From Trebonia sp963771985 (GTDB taxonomy: Bacteria; Actinomycetota; Actinomycetes; Streptosporangiales; Streptosporangiaceae), in assembly GCA_963771985.1 (NCBI GenBank), contig CAVYVO010000028.1, forward strand, positions 1-64,000: a stretch of DNA of 64,000 bases, in the 5' to 3' direction. Below, one piece after another: positions 1 through 8,646 of the stretch (position 1 is its first letter; each line of letters begins with the position of its first letter). The translations under genes and the position numbers were made by a program. The notes beneath the pieces are model-generated. The model saw only the letters and a program-made list of their open reading frames with translations. It did not search any database and was not told where the DNA came from.

Positions 1-2
1 GC

Positions 3-116
3 GCCGCCGCCCAGCAGACCGACCAGCGAACAGAGTCCGCCGGCGCACACAGCGGGGCGATTCCGGCGGAGGCGAAGCCGGCACCCGGCAGCCCCGGCAC
101 CAGCCCGGGTCCCTGA
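3..116 (+). CDS. C-terminal tail of a protein whose gene starts left of the window
   Basis: An open frame runs from the window edge to a TGA at 114-116 and reads AAAQQTDQRTESAGAHSGAI at its start, then a Pro/Gly/Ser-rich end. This is typical of a disordered C-terminal tail. It lies 70 bases before the DUF2637 gene on the same strand. In actinomycete integrative elements an FtsK/SpoIIIE-type DNA translocase gene is often found there, so that is the likeliest parent. No domain is visible in the piece itself, so the identity is inference. Confidence 0.35.
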   Translation, partial: AAAQQTDQRTESAGAHSGAIPAEAKPAPGSPGTSPGP

Positions 117-186
117 ACCGCCAGCCCGCCACCGCAGGCGCATCCCTGGTGGCCGGTCATCGCGGCCAGCGGGCGGAGGCAGGACG

Positions 187-888
187 ATGACCGCGCTCAC
201 CGCGGCCCCCGGCAGCTACCGTCCGGCCGCGGCGGGCACCGCCGACCGCGCCATCCGCCTGTCCACGGCGGCCGCCGTGCCCGCCGTGGCGGGCATCGCG
301 GCCTACGTCTCCTACTGGCACGCCTACGCAGTCGTCCGCGCCTACGGCGAGAACGGGATCACCGCCCGGCTCGAGCCGGCCACCATCGACGGCCTGGTCT
401 ACGCCTCCAGCATGGTCATCCTGCACGCGGCACGCCACCAGATACCCGTCCCCGCCCTGGCCCGCGGGCTGCTCCGGCTGGGCATCACCGCCACCCTCAC
501 CGCGAACATGGCCCAGGGCTGGTCCCACGGCCCCACCGGAGCGGTGATCGCCGCCTGGCCGGCGGCCAGCCTCGCCGACTCCTACGAACTGCTGGTCTGG
601 CTCATCGCCACGTCCGGACCGCCAGAACCCGAGCCGCCGGCAGAACGCTGTGACACCACGGCGGGCCGTACGGGGGCACATTCCTCCCCGGCCGCAGCCG
701 CAGACAGCCAGCAGCGTGCTAGCAGCGATTCCGATGCCGGTGTCGCTGATGACGCGGCAGTAGCCGCGTACCGGCTCAGCGTGCACGCCGGGAATCCGCT
801 GTCCGAGCGTAAGCTCGCCCGGATGTTCGGACGCACCTCCCGCCGCTGGGCACGCGCCAGGATCAGCCAAGCACGGCAGCCATCGTGA
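187..888 (+). CDS. DUF2637 (SpdB-like) membrane protein with C-terminal HTH-like segment
   Basis: The protein has 233 residues. The first ~140 contain four hydrophobic segments (AAAVPAVAGIAAYVSYWHAY, TIDGLVYASSMVILHA, LGITATLTANMAQG, GAVIAAWPAASLADSYELLV), the layout of DUF2637 proteins of actinomycete plasmids and AICEs, where they accompany intermycelial transfer genes. A linker follows. Residues ~190-233 (AAYRLSVHAGNPLSERKLAR...RRWARARI) look like a helix-turn-helix. GGAGG lies 8 bases before the ATG. The last ~190 bases recur in diverged form at 15716-15913. The stop codon is only five bases from the target duplication of the transposon at 899. Role in transfer is inferred from the family. 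Confidence 0.85.
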   Translation: MTALTAAPGSYRPAAAGTADRAIRLSTAAAVPAVAGIAAYVSYWHAYAVVRAYGENGITARLEPATIDGLVYASSMVILHAARHQIPVPALARGLLRLGITATLTANMAQGWSHGPTGAVIAAWPAASLADSYELLVWLIATSGPPEPEPPAERCDTTAGRTGAHSSPAAAADSQQRASSDSDAGVADDAAVAAYRLSVHAGNPLSERKLARMFGRTSRRWARARISQARQPS

Positions 889-893
889 ACATC

Positions 894-898
894 CAACC
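894..898. repeat. Left target-site duplication (CAACC)
   Basis: CAACC directly precedes the TGTCCC end of the Tn7-like transposon. The same five bases follow the other end at 14301-14305. A 5-bp duplication is what Tn7 and Tn5053 family transposition leaves. Confidence 0.9.
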
Positions 899-1040
899 TG
901 TCCCGTCTCACTGAATCTGGTCCGGAGGCGACGGGCTGAGCTGCGGCGACCAGATTCAACGAGACGGCTTCAAGACTGACGTCTCACCGAATCTGGTCCG
1001 TCACGGTCGGATTTGCAGCTTGTCTCAGTGGATCTGGTCC
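899..1040. repeat. Left end repeats of the Tn7-like transposon (four TnsB-site-like motifs)
   Basis: Copies lie at 905-923 (GTCTCACTGAATCTGGTCC), 948-965 (opposite orientation, GACCAGATTCAACGAGAC), 981-999 and 1022-1040. The innermost copy encodes the last residues of TniQ (TDQIH). The third copy sits at the end of a short reading frame that also closes with TDQIR. Confidence 0.9.
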
Positions 1041-1975
1041 GTCAGCGTCGAATCCCGGGGGGAGCTCCCCTCCGCGGCGCCGGGCCGGTCTTGGAACGGA
1101 TAGGCGCCTGGAGGGCCAGGCGCAAGGCGGCCCTTCAATAGCCACAGGCGGAGTGGATCTGCCGAGGGATAGCGCTGAGGCCATCGCCTCGGGTAGCCGG
1201 GGGCGACAGTGGTGCGCACTTCACGGAGGAAGCGCTCTTTTCCCTTGTCCTTGAGGTGGGCCAGCGATAGCCAGTATGGCGAGACCAGGAGCCTGGCGAG
1301 CGCCACGGCTTGCGGGTAGATCGCGGCCGCGACGGCCGGGTCGGCGGACGGTGCCTTCCAGTGCGGGCCGCGGAAGATCCGCATGCGCTCGCAGAAACCC
1401 TCGTCGTACTGGCGCTGCTCGATCCAGCGGCGGCAGATATGGTCGGCGACGCCGAGGGCTACCGCCACGTCGCTGCGCCCGAACCGGCGGACGAGGCGGA
1501 GGTGTCTTTTGTGTGCTTGGAGGATCTCCGGCTGGCCAGTCAGGTCAGGCTGCTCAGCCGATGCCGCGGGGCCGATCCAGCGGCGGTGGCGCAGGCAGAT
1601 CACTTTCTCCGGCGGCTTCCGGCACCGCACTGGCAAGGTGATCCCGCGCGCGAGCAGGCAGGCGCGGCACGGCGTGCCTTCAGCCCTGCGCAGCACGGGA
1701 ACGCCGTTCCAGTAAGCGGTGGGCTGAACTGGACCGGTATCAAGGTCGGGGATGGCGTGCCGGAGGATCGTGTCCGGGAGGCCGGTCACGACACTGAGCC
1801 TTTCGATCGGTACCGGCCAGCGCCCGCCACCGCCGGTTATGTAGCGGCGGAGCGCCCCTGGCTCCAGCCGGTTGGCGTAAGCAAGCCTGGCAAGGTAAGA
1901 GGCGAAGATCTCCCCGGGGAATGGCTTCACCGGCCTGGGGAGCGAACCAGGCAACAGCGACGCGACGCGAGTCAT
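1025..1975 (-). CDS. tniQ: TniQ family target-selection protein
   Basis: About 316 residues from the ATG that begins MTRVASLLPG. The N-terminal block FPGEIFASYLARLAYANRL followed by a Cys/His cluster (TPCRACLLARG ... CRKPPEKVICLRHRRW) is the TniQ/TnsD signature, a zinc-binding fold that links the AAA+ protein to target DNA. The C-terminal half (YPQAVALARLLVSPYWLSL) is a further helical domain. The length is that of a short TniQ rather than a long TnsD. Its start lies five bases after the tnsC stop, so it is the last gene of the tns operon. The final codons are made of a transposon end repeat. The frame appears intact. Confidence 0.85.
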   Translation of the reverse strand: MTRVASLLPGSLPRPVKPFPGEIFASYLARLAYANRLEPGALRRYITGGGGRWPVPIERLSVVTGLPDTILRHAIPDLDTGPVQPTAYWNGVPVLRRAEGTPCRACLLARGITLPVRCRKPPEKVICLRHRRWIGPAASAEQPDLTGQPEILQAHKRHLRLVRRFGRSDVAVALGVADHICRRWIEQRQYDEGFCERMRIFRGPHWKAPSADPAVAAAIYPQAVALARLLVSPYWLSLAHLKDKGKERFLREVRTTVAPGYPRRWPQRYPSADPLRLWLLKGRLAPGPPGAYPFQDRPGAAEGSSPRDSTLTDQIH

Positions 1976-1979
1976 GATG

Positions 1980-2429
1980 TCACGCAGCGCCCTCCCGGCT
2001 GGACTGTGCCGCGTGATCGACGGGGATGGTGTCGAGCAGGTCGCGGGTGATGGCCTCGCTGCCGTCGAGGATGGCGGTGATGGCACCGGCCCTGATCAGA
2101 TGAGACAGGCTGCCGATCATCCCGCCGGTGCGCTGGTGCAGGTACCGGTCCAGGCCGGGCAGCGCGCCGAGCTGGTGGCGGTGCAGCCGCAGCGCGGCTT
2201 CCATGGTGGCTACCAGGCCTTTCCACTCTTCCTGGCAGGGAAACGGGCCGGTGGCGGCCAGGACGCACCGGCCGGCGATCTGCTTGCCGCGCACTCCGGT
2301 GAACAGCCCGGAGCGTTCCACGTGGATCCCCGCATAGACGAACGTGGCCGGCAGGTGCTCGGTGAAGTACTTCAGATGGTCGGACATGTCCTCCCCGGCG
2401 CTGGTGGCCAGCTGCATGTTGTGGATCTC
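1980..2429 (-). pseudogene. tnsC: tnsC, 3' fragment (AAA+ ATPase, after Walker B)
   Basis: This is the downstream part of the AAA+ transposition regulator, cut off from its 5' part (7131-7697) by the Tn554-like element. It opens with E-I-H-N-M-Q, the continuation of the Walker B motif, then LKYFTEHLPATFVYAGIHVE (sensor region) and a C-terminal helical part (GGMIGSLSHLIRAGAITAIL) typical of TniB/TnsC. 450 bases remain, exactly 150 codons with the stop. Added to the 567 bases upstream this gives a 338-residue protein in one frame. Any expression from an internal ATG (MQLATSAGED) would lack the P-loop. Confidence 0.88.
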
Positions 2430-2435
2430 GTCGAT
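2430..2435. repeat. Imported core hexamer of the Tn554-like element (left junction)
   Basis: On the minus strand the six bases are ATCGAC, whereas the other junction (7131-7136) carries GTGGAC. Tn554-type integration leaves the target core at one end and the previous donor core at the other. Both hexamers read hydrophobic-Asp (Ile-Asp, Val-Asp) in the tnsC frame. Confidence 0.7.
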
Positions 2436-2449
2436 TTTACCGACCGCGG
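2436..2449. repeat. Left terminal inverted repeat of the Tn554-like element
   Basis: TTTACCGACCGCGG, the exact reverse complement of 7117-7130. A further GTCGGTAAA lies subterminally near the other end at about 7055. Confidence 0.85.
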
Positions 2450-2555
2450 GAGTCCATTCATGGCCTTCGACCTGCGGTGATACGTAGCTTACATGTTCGC
2501 GACGGAAGATCGATGCGGTTCGGAAAGATCGCCCGATTCGGGCTATGGAAAGCGG

Positions 2556-2589
2556 ACGGGCCCGGTCACCGGGTGGTGCCTGGGCCCGT
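2556..2589 (-). terminator. Hairpin downstream of the tnpABC operon
   Basis: ACGGGCCC pairs with GGGCCCGT, with an inner complementary GGTCACC/GGTGCC region. It lies 20 bases beyond the tnpC stop, in the position of a transcription terminator. No U-run is visible, which is usual in high-GC actinomycetes. Confidence 0.5.
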
Positions 2590-2609
2590 CAGCTCGTGAT
2601 CTTGCTGGG

Positions 2610-3200
2610 CTATTTTCCTGGCGGGTCGAGCAGCTGTGCTTCGAGGTCGGCGAGGCGCCGGTCCTGGAACCGCAGGTTCGACCGTGCGGCTGTGAGCCGC
2701 TCGTCCAGGGTCCGGTTGTCGGTGGTGAGCTGCCGTACTCGCTGTTTGAGGGTGGTGTTCTCGGTGGTGATGCGCTGGATGGACTCCTTCGTCCATTCCG
2801 CTTCCAGGTCCCGGACTTGGCCGAGGAGTTCGCCGATCCGGGTGCGTTGCTGGACGATCTCGGTGTGGGCGGCTTTCAGTGCGTCTTCGGCGTTGAGGGC
2901 GCGTTCCCTCCAGGTCGCCTCCTGCCCGGTGTCCTGAGTGGCCCGATCGTCGGCTTGCCGGAGGACGCTGGCCTCGGTGGCGGCGGCCACCGCGGTTCTG
3001 GCTTCGGGGTTGCTGTAGAGAAAGGTGCGGGAGACGCCCGCCCGCCGGCTGATTGCGGCGACGGTGACCTGTGTCTTCTCACGGCGCATCCGGGTGAGCG
3101 CGTCGTGAACACGTCCGAGTGCGGCCTGGGCGCTGCTGCGGCGCGCCGCGAGAGCGGCTGCGGTCTTCGGCTCGTCCTGGCTCGCGGTTCCGGCGCTCAT
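2610..3200 (-). CDS. tnpC: TnpC-like DUF6262 family protein
   Basis: 196 residues. Residues ~35-75 (TQVTVAAISRRAGVSRTFLYS) form a clear helix-turn-helix. Residues ~95-190 are a long coiled coil (ITTENTTLKQRVRQLTTDNR...). This is the layout of DUF6262 proteins found as the third gene of Tn554-type elements, where TnpC influences orientation and efficiency of integration by TnpA and TnpB. The start overlaps the tnpB stop by four bases, indicating translational coupling. Confidence 0.85.
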   Translation of the reverse strand: MSAGTASQDEPKTAAALAARRSSAQAALGRVHDALTRMRREKTQVTVAAISRRAGVSRTFLYSNPEARTAVAAATEASVLRQADDRATQDTGQEATWRERALNAEDALKAAHTEIVQQRTRIGELLGQVRDLEAEWTKESIQRITTENTTLKQRVRQLTTDNRTLDERLTAARSNLRFQDRRLADLEAQLLDPPGK

Positions 3201-5827
3201 TGCAGCGCCGGGGCGGGATCGGCGTACTCAGTTTCGTCCTCGTCGTCGTCCTGGTCGCCTTCGCTGCCGGTCTTGGCGAGGTCGGTGGCCAGGAACGCGG
3301 TGTTCCAGACGCGGTGGAAGTAGTCCTGGGGCTTGCGCAGGTCCAGGGCGAGGGCATCGTCGAGGAGGCCGAGCCCGGCCAGGGCTTTCTCCAGCCCGTC
3401 GATGGCGCGAGCGGTGGGTTCGAAGTGGTTGTGCAGGTAGGTGGCGGTGGCGTCGTCGGGAGCTCCTTCGGCCAGCAGCCGCCACTGTTCGCGTTTGCGC
3501 CGCCAATACAGCAGGTCAGCGCCGGACAGGACGAACTTGTCGCAGTTGTGGCAGTCCAGGTTCCAGGGGCAGGCGCCGCCGTCGACGACGGGCTGGAAGG
3601 TGCAGAACCCGCCCTCGGAGGGTGTGCTTCGGCGAGACAGATCCACCGCGAGGGCCTGGGCCTGGGCGCGGCTGAGCGGGACGGCTGTTCCGGCGAGGAG
3701 TTCGCCGGGGCTTGCCGTGCCGGGTCCGGTGACCCACACGTGCTGCAGGACGTTCTCCAGGTCGGAGTGGGACAGGTGAACGTAATGCTCGGCCATCCGG
3801 TCGCTGACCTGTCCCAGATACCTGCGGATGTGGGTCAGGGTCGCGCCGTGGCGGAGCAGGTTGGTGGCCAGTGTGTGCCTTGCCTGGTGGGGGACGTAAT
3901 GGCCGAGGTCCATGGCGTCCACCCAGGGACGGAACCTGCTGTAGAACCACTGATGGGTCAGCGGCACCGTCCCGTCGTTGCTGCGGTAGGTCGTGGGGAA
4001 CAGGGCCAGCCTGGCGCGCTGCTCGCCGGCCGGCCGGTAGCCGTAGCGGGCGGTGAACCGATCCAGGGTCTTGCGCTGCCGTTCGGCGAGGATCTCATAG
4101 AGCCGTTCGGGGATGCGGATCGCGGCATCGTAGTTGCCGACCTTGGTCTGGTCGTGCCAGAACATCGCCAGCCCGCCGTAGCGGCCGATGCAGTCCCACC
4201 GCACCTTGATCACCTCGCCGATCCGGCGCCCGGCCAGGACGGTGGCCTCCCAGATGTCACGGACGCCGCAGTCGCTGGCGTCGTAGCTGCTGGCAAGCTC
4301 GGCCAGGTTCGCCTCGTCGGCCAGGGCGCGTGCGACTTCGTCGGGGAACGGCCGTCTCGCGGTCCTGCCCATGGTGGCGCCCGCGTTCGGGATCTCGATG
4401 ATGAACTCCCGATCCAGCCCCAGCTTCTGCGCGGCGCCGTTCTCCAGGGCATCACGCAGCAGCTTGCGAGCGGCGTTGAACAGAATCGACCGGGTGGTGG
4501 TGGTGACAATGCTCGCGACCCCGCCGGCCCGTTTGACCGCCAGCGACGGCAGGGCCTCGCGTTCACGATGCCGCTGATCGGCAACGAACCGCTGCATGTG
4601 CTCCCGCCGCAGCACCGCCGGGTCATGGCCGCCGCCGGGAGCCTCGATCTCCAGGAAGACCCCCAGCTCGACGGCCGCCCGCCGGAAGCCATCGATGGGA
4701 CTCGCCGAGCGCGGGCAGCGCGTGGACCGAAGCAGATCAGCAATGTAGTCCCAGGTCAGATCGCGTAGCCAGCGCTGTGGGACACCGGTCAGGTCGATAT
4801 GGCTCATGCGGTGCGGGAACAGCACCCCGAAGTGCTCGGTCTCCAGGAACCCCGCCTCCTTGGCCTGCTCACGGGTGAAGTAGACCAGCCGCAACTCGTG
4901 CAGGATCTCCTTGGCGATCGCTCCGGTGAACGCCGCAGAGCCGCCGGCGCCGAACTCGAAATCGACCAGCGAGTTCACCTCCAGCGTCCGGCAGGTGGTC
5001 ACCAGGGACCGGATCCAGCCCAGATCCCACCGGGTCGGCCGGGCCCGCCGGGTGTGGACGAACAGCCCCCACTGGATCTCTGCCCGCACCAGGGGCCGCA
5101 GCCCGCGCAGGTTGATCTGCCCTGGCCACGGCTGCGCGGGAACGGCGACGCACCAGCCGCGGAACGCCGGCTCATCGCCGTAGATGACCGGGACCGGCTT
5201 CCCGTACTGCTCATATCGCTGCCACCAGCTCTCCGGCAACGCGGCACGGCCGGGCTCTCCGTCACGGCGATAGCGGCTGCCGTGGCCCGCGCACAATCCC
5301 AGCGGCGACTCAGCAAGCCCCGGGCAGACGACCACGCCGCAGTGCCCGTAGCCAGGGTAAGGCTGTTCCTCGCTGACCCATGCGGCGAAGGCCTCGCCTT
5401 CGCCTTCCGCGCTCTTGCAGACGGTCCACCGGCTCAGATGCCGCTGGCAAAGGCGCAGGTCGTTGCGGGCTGCGGGCCGTCCTGGGCAAATCTGGCAGAT
5501 GACCTCTTGCGCTCCCACGCGCCGGTCCAGGGCCTGGGCCGCGGTCACGAACGCGGCCTTGCCCACCCCGCGCTCGCTCTCGCCGGCCCACTGCCGCTGG
5601 TGCACCGAGCACAGGTCCGACCCGCCCGTCCGGCTGCGCTCACAGCGATCAACGACGCACTCCCACCGGTAGACCGAGTGACCATGCGGGATCTTGATGA
5701 CATCGGGCCGGTAGGCCGGATCGAAGGACGGGCCGCCGATCAACGCGGTCAGGATCTCCAGCCGATCCCGGCCGGCCCGGCCGGGCCGTCCGGTGAACAG
5801 CGGCAGCAGGTAGTTCTCCCGCCTCAC
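3197..5827 (-). CDS. tnpB: TnpB-like large tyrosine recombinase
   Basis: 876 residues. The catalytic domain lies at about 520-720: AGRRIGEVIKV carries Arg I, HQARHTLATNLL the H-x-x-R box, and YLGQVSDRMAEHYVHL the final catalytic Tyr. Cys/His clusters flank it: residues ~55-180 (CVVDRCER ... CSVH, CQICPGRP) and ~790-810 (CPWNLDCHNCDKF), probable zinc sites for DNA binding. An acidic tail (DQDDDEDETEY) ends the protein. Size and position between tnpA and tnpC match TnpB of Tn554. Four-base overlaps on both sides indicate one operon. All core residues are present. Confidence 0.88.
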   Translation of the reverse strand: MRRENYLLPLFTGRPGRAGRDRLEILTALIGGPSFDPAYRPDVIKIPHGHSVYRWECVVDRCERSRTGGSDLCSVHQRQWAGESERGVGKAAFVTAAQALDRRVGAQEVICQICPGRPAARNDLRLCQRHLSRWTVCKSAEGEGEAFAAWVSEEQPYPGYGHCGVVVCPGLAESPLGLCAGHGSRYRRDGEPGRAALPESWWQRYEQYGKPVPVIYGDEPAFRGWCVAVPAQPWPGQINLRGLRPLVRAEIQWGLFVHTRRARPTRWDLGWIRSLVTTCRTLEVNSLVDFEFGAGGSAAFTGAIAKEILHELRLVYFTREQAKEAGFLETEHFGVLFPHRMSHIDLTGVPQRWLRDLTWDYIADLLRSTRCPRSASPIDGFRRAAVELGVFLEIEAPGGGHDPAVLRREHMQRFVADQRHREREALPSLAVKRAGGVASIVTTTTRSILFNAARKLLRDALENGAAQKLGLDREFIIEIPNAGATMGRTARRPFPDEVARALADEANLAELASSYDASDCGVRDIWEATVLAGRRIGEVIKVRWDCIGRYGGLAMFWHDQTKVGNYDAAIRIPERLYEILAERQRKTLDRFTARYGYRPAGEQRARLALFPTTYRSNDGTVPLTHQWFYSRFRPWVDAMDLGHYVPHQARHTLATNLLRHGATLTHIRRYLGQVSDRMAEHYVHLSHSDLENVLQHVWVTGPGTASPGELLAGTAVPLSRAQAQALAVDLSRRSTPSEGGFCTFQPVVDGGACPWNLDCHNCDKFVLSGADLLYWRRKREQWRLLAEGAPDDATATYLHNHFEPTARAIDGLEKALAGLGLLDDALALDLRKPQDYFHRVWNTAFLATDLAKTGSEGDQDDDEDETEYADPAPALQ

Positions 5828-7005
5828 TGCCCTTCACCCCACGTCTTGCGCAGTGCCGCGTCGAAGGCCGCGTCGTGCACGTCGACGTGGGCGTAGATCT
5901 CATCGACCACGGCGGTGGAGGCCCAGCCGCCGGCGTCACGGGCGATGAGCAGGTTCCCGCCGGAGGCGTCAAGGACGGCGTTGGTGAACGAGTGCCGGAA
6001 GGCATGGGGCTTCACTCTTCCCAGGCCGGCGCGTTCCCCGGCCCGGCCGAGCATCCGGCGTGCGCCGACCGTCGCCCACGGCTGGCCGTGGTTCCTGCCG
6101 TGCAACTGGACCAGCAGCATCCCGTGCCCTGCCTGGCTGCGGGGATACTCGGTGGTCATGTAGTCGAAGTAGGCGTGCACCATCGCCGGGCTGACCCGCT
6201 TGATCAGCCCGCCGGTCACCGTCCCGTCCTCGACCCGCCACGGGAGCTTGGTCTTGGCCTCAGCGCCGTTCGGGTTGCCGGGCCGGTGGCAGACGTGGAC
6301 GTGCGGGGTGCGGCACTGCCCGCACGCAGCCCCGTCCCGCAGGTGCAGGTCCGCCAGGTGCAGCCCGCACAGCTCGCCGATCCGCAGGCCCCCGTCGGCC
6401 AGCCAGGTCACCACGAGCCGGTCGCGGGCGCTGCCCACCCCGGCCAGCAGCCTGGCCCTGGCCCCGTCCGGGAGCATCTTCGGGTGCCGGCGATGCGGCC
6501 CCCGCGGGGCCAGCGGGTTCGCCGGCATCGCCGTCTTGACATGCCCGAGGAACGAGCGCGCCCGATCGGCCCGGGTCGGCAGCCTGGTCCGGCTCAGCGT
6601 CCCGCCGAGGCCGCCGTTCACCCCAAGGGATGCCTGGTGCAGGTAGAAGCCCTTCAGGCAGGCCGCCGCCACCGAGAGCGCGTCCCGGCCGTAGGGACGC
6701 TTGCCGGCCCGCCACGGCTCGCCCAGCGGCATCGCCACCTCCGCACCGACGATGCCCATATACCGCTCGAGGTCCCGCAGCGTCACCGCATCGAGGCCGA
6801 GGCACTCGCGGTCCAGCCACCGCAGGTGATCGACCAGCAGGTAGGCGTAGGTCCGCTGGGTCCCCGACCCGTCGTGCCCCCGCAGGAACCGGTCCGCCTC
6901 GCCGTGCACCGTCCCCTCCGGCCAGACGATCGTCCACGACCGCAGCCCGTTCCCCCTCGTCAGCTTCTGCACCCTGAGCTGGCCGATCACCACTTGCCGA
7001 GCCAC
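5824..7005 (-). CDS. tnpA: TnpA-like tyrosine recombinase
   Basis: 393 residues. An N-terminal SAM-like core-binding region (~30-140) precedes the catalytic domain. DGGLRIGELCGLHLADLH gives Arg I, HAFRHSFTNAVLD the H-x-x-R box, and AGGWASTAVVDEIYAH the last catalytic Tyr. A CxxC-H pair (CGQCRTPHVHVCH) lies between beta strands of the catalytic domain. It is the first gene of the three-gene operon and starts 112 bases from the inverted repeat. By family analogy it acts with TnpB at the short core inside tnsC. Confidence 0.87.
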   Translation of the reverse strand: MARQVVIGQLRVQKLTRGNGLRSWTIVWPEGTVHGEADRFLRGHDGSGTQRTYAYLLVDHLRWLDRECLGLDAVTLRDLERYMGIVGAEVAMPLGEPWRAGKRPYGRDALSVAAACLKGFYLHQASLGVNGGLGGTLSRTRLPTRADRARSFLGHVKTAMPANPLAPRGPHRRHPKMLPDGARARLLAGVGSARDRLVVTWLADGGLRIGELCGLHLADLHLRDGAACGQCRTPHVHVCHRPGNPNGAEAKTKLPWRVEDGTVTGGLIKRVSPAMVHAYFDYMTTEYPRSQAGHGMLLVQLHGRNHGQPWATVGARRMLGRAGERAGLGRVKPHAFRHSFTNAVLDASGGNLLIARDAGGWASTAVVDEIYAHVDVHDAAFDAALRKTWGEGQ

Positions 7006-7116
7006 ATGCCCTCCGAACTGATACCTGCGAACAGGGCGGACGTCCCGGCCTAAGTCGGTAAATGATCACGGAACGTCCCGGAACGCAAGCCGGACGGACA
7101 TCAAGAACAGCTGTGA

Positions 7117-7130
7117 CCGCGGTCGGTAAA
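7117..7130. repeat. Right terminal inverted repeat of the Tn554-like element
   Basis: CCGCGGTCGGTAAA, reverse complement of 2436-2449. The tnsC core GTCCAC (GTGGAC on the coding strand) follows at 7131-7136. Confidence 0.85.
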
Positions 7131-7697
7131 GTCCACCAGCACCAGGTCGCAGCGGGCCTCGATCAGGACCTGGCAGACTGCATCGGCGATGTCGGTGGTG
7201 TTCCACCCGGTCCGGATCGGCGGCAGGCCCAGGAACCGGGCAAATTCCATCGCCAGCTTCCGCGGGGATCCCTTGGGCGGGGTGGTCACGTAGACCACCG
7301 GGATCCGATCCGCTCCGCCGTGGCGTTCCCGCACCATCAGCTCGTGGGCCCGGCCAAGCTGCTTAAGCGCGGTGCTCTTGCCCGTGGCCCACGGCCCGGA
7401 CACGATCAGCCCACGGCGGGCGCTGATCTCCCGCCGGTTCAGCAGGGTCAGCAGGCGGCCCTGCCGGGTGACCTCCCGCAGCGCGGAGGCCGCCACCACC
7501 ACCAGTTCGGAGTGGTAGCTGATCCTGGCCTCGTCGTAGGCTGCCCTGCTCCCGGCCGCCAGGCCGGCCCAGGCGGCATCGGGCAGCAGGTCGAACGCGG
7601 CGGGCGCCGCGTCCACGAACTGCCGCCATCCGGCCAGGGTAGTGGTCGGCTCGCGGCACTGGCCGCCGGCCTGTCCGCCGTTGCCGTCTACCACCAC
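7131..7697 (-). pseudogene. tnsC: tnsC, 5' fragment (AAA+ ATPase, Walker A to Walker B)
   Basis: 189 codons from a GTG that overlaps the tnsB stop. GPWATGKSTALKQLGRAHEL is the P-loop; LVLVD before the junction is the first half of Walker B. Beyond 7131 the frame runs into the Tn554-like element (FTDRGHSCS, then stop). The rest of the gene is at 1980-2429. TnsC/TniB proteins polymerise on target DNA with ATP and bridge TniQ to the TnsAB transposase. The truncated product keeps the nucleotide-binding loop but lacks the Walker B glutamate and sensor residues, so it should not hydrolyse ATP. Confidence 0.9.
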
Positions 7698-8591
7698 CTC
7701 TTGGCCTCCTCCCGGGCGTCGAAGACCGCCAGCGGCACGACGTCCGGGAGCTTGTCCCCGGGCTGCCCGGGTAGTTCGCCCAGGATAGCCGCAGGCTCAC
7801 CGCCCCCTGCGGGAGCGGCCGGAGTGTCAGGCCGGGGCCAGGCGGGCTGGGCGGTGGCCCTGGTCCGGGCGGTGACCCTGCGGTCGCGGGCGCTTGGCTT
7901 GTGGCTCCGGCGGCCGGAGTGCTTCTCCTCGGGTCCCTGGTGTGCCCGCTGCAGCAAGGCGCCGGCAGCCTCGGCGATCTCCTGCTCGGCAGGGTCCTTG
8001 CCCTCGGTAGCCAGCTGCCGGCGCGCGTGGTCCCAGGCCAGCTCGCCGAACGGCGCGGGAGCCGAGGACAGTTGCTTCCAGAACACCGTGATCCAGCCGC
8101 CGTCCCAGTGGTTGCGGACCCAGACCCGGGACACGTCGTACGGGTCCCGGTGGATCTCCCACAGGTCGTGCTTCGCCTTCACGCCCGAGCGCTGCCCGCG
8201 GAGCGGGGACAGCTCGTCACTGTCGTAGACGCGGTGACTGAGCTTGACGCCATAGGCGTTGATCGCCCGCCAGGTCGCGGGAAGCAGCTCGATATAGTCC
8301 TCGGCCGACAGGGCGACCGGGACGTACCCTGCGGCCTCGACGAGCGCCGCGTACTTCTCGTTCGGCGTGAACGCCCGGCCCGGAGCGGACGGGTCGCGCA
8401 ACCCGTCGTGGGGCCGGTTCTGCCACGAGGCGACGATCCACTCGTCCAGGAGGCCCTGAAGCTCCATGAGTGACCAAAGCGGCTCCTTGCCGGCCCGGCG
8501 GCCCCGGTACTCCACCGAGCGCCCCAGGTAGCCAGAGACGAACTGGGCGAACAGCGAGGCGACAGACCCGAGGGTCCGCTCAATGTGCGGC
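7688..8591 (-). pseudogene. tnsB: tnsB, 3' fragment (catalytic Glu and C-terminal domain)
   Basis: This fragment holds the C-terminal third of the DDE transposase. After the junction it reads PHIERTLGSVASLFAQF, where the Glu is the third catalytic acid, then SWQNRPHDGLRDP and the Mu-type beta-barrel domain (~YVPVALSAEDYIELLPATWR). The last ~100 residues are Pro/Ala-rich and presumably contact TnsC. Upstream codons are at 12106-13313. Joining the two at the shared TTG core gives 703 residues in one frame. Confidence 0.9.
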
Positions 8592-8646
8592 TTGCCCCGC
8601 ATCGTCAACTACACCTGATCCGCACGATCGGTATCAGCGCGTCCGG

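Larger units (their letters stand above)
2436..7130. mobile_element. Tn554-like element (tnpA-tnpB-tnpC) inserted in tnsC
   Basis: A 14-bp perfect inverted repeat, TTTACCGACCGCGG, bounds the element at 2436-2449 and 7117-7130. It contains two overlapping tyrosine recombinase genes and a DUF6262/TnpC-like gene in the order known from Tn554 and relatives, all read leftward. There is no target duplication; six-base cores differ between the ends as in Tn554. No passenger gene is present: the three transposition genes fill almost the whole 4.7 kb. The tnsC halves on both sides rejoin in frame when the element and one core are removed. Confidence 0.9.

Noticed and set aside
1276..2480. Plus-strand frames opposite tniQ and the tnsC end
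   Set aside because: Arg/Gly/Pro-rich shadows; the opposite strand has a clear TniQ and AAA+ protein.
3119..4768. Long plus-strand frame opposite tnpB
   Set aside because: Low-complexity composition; the minus strand carries all tyrosine recombinase motifs.
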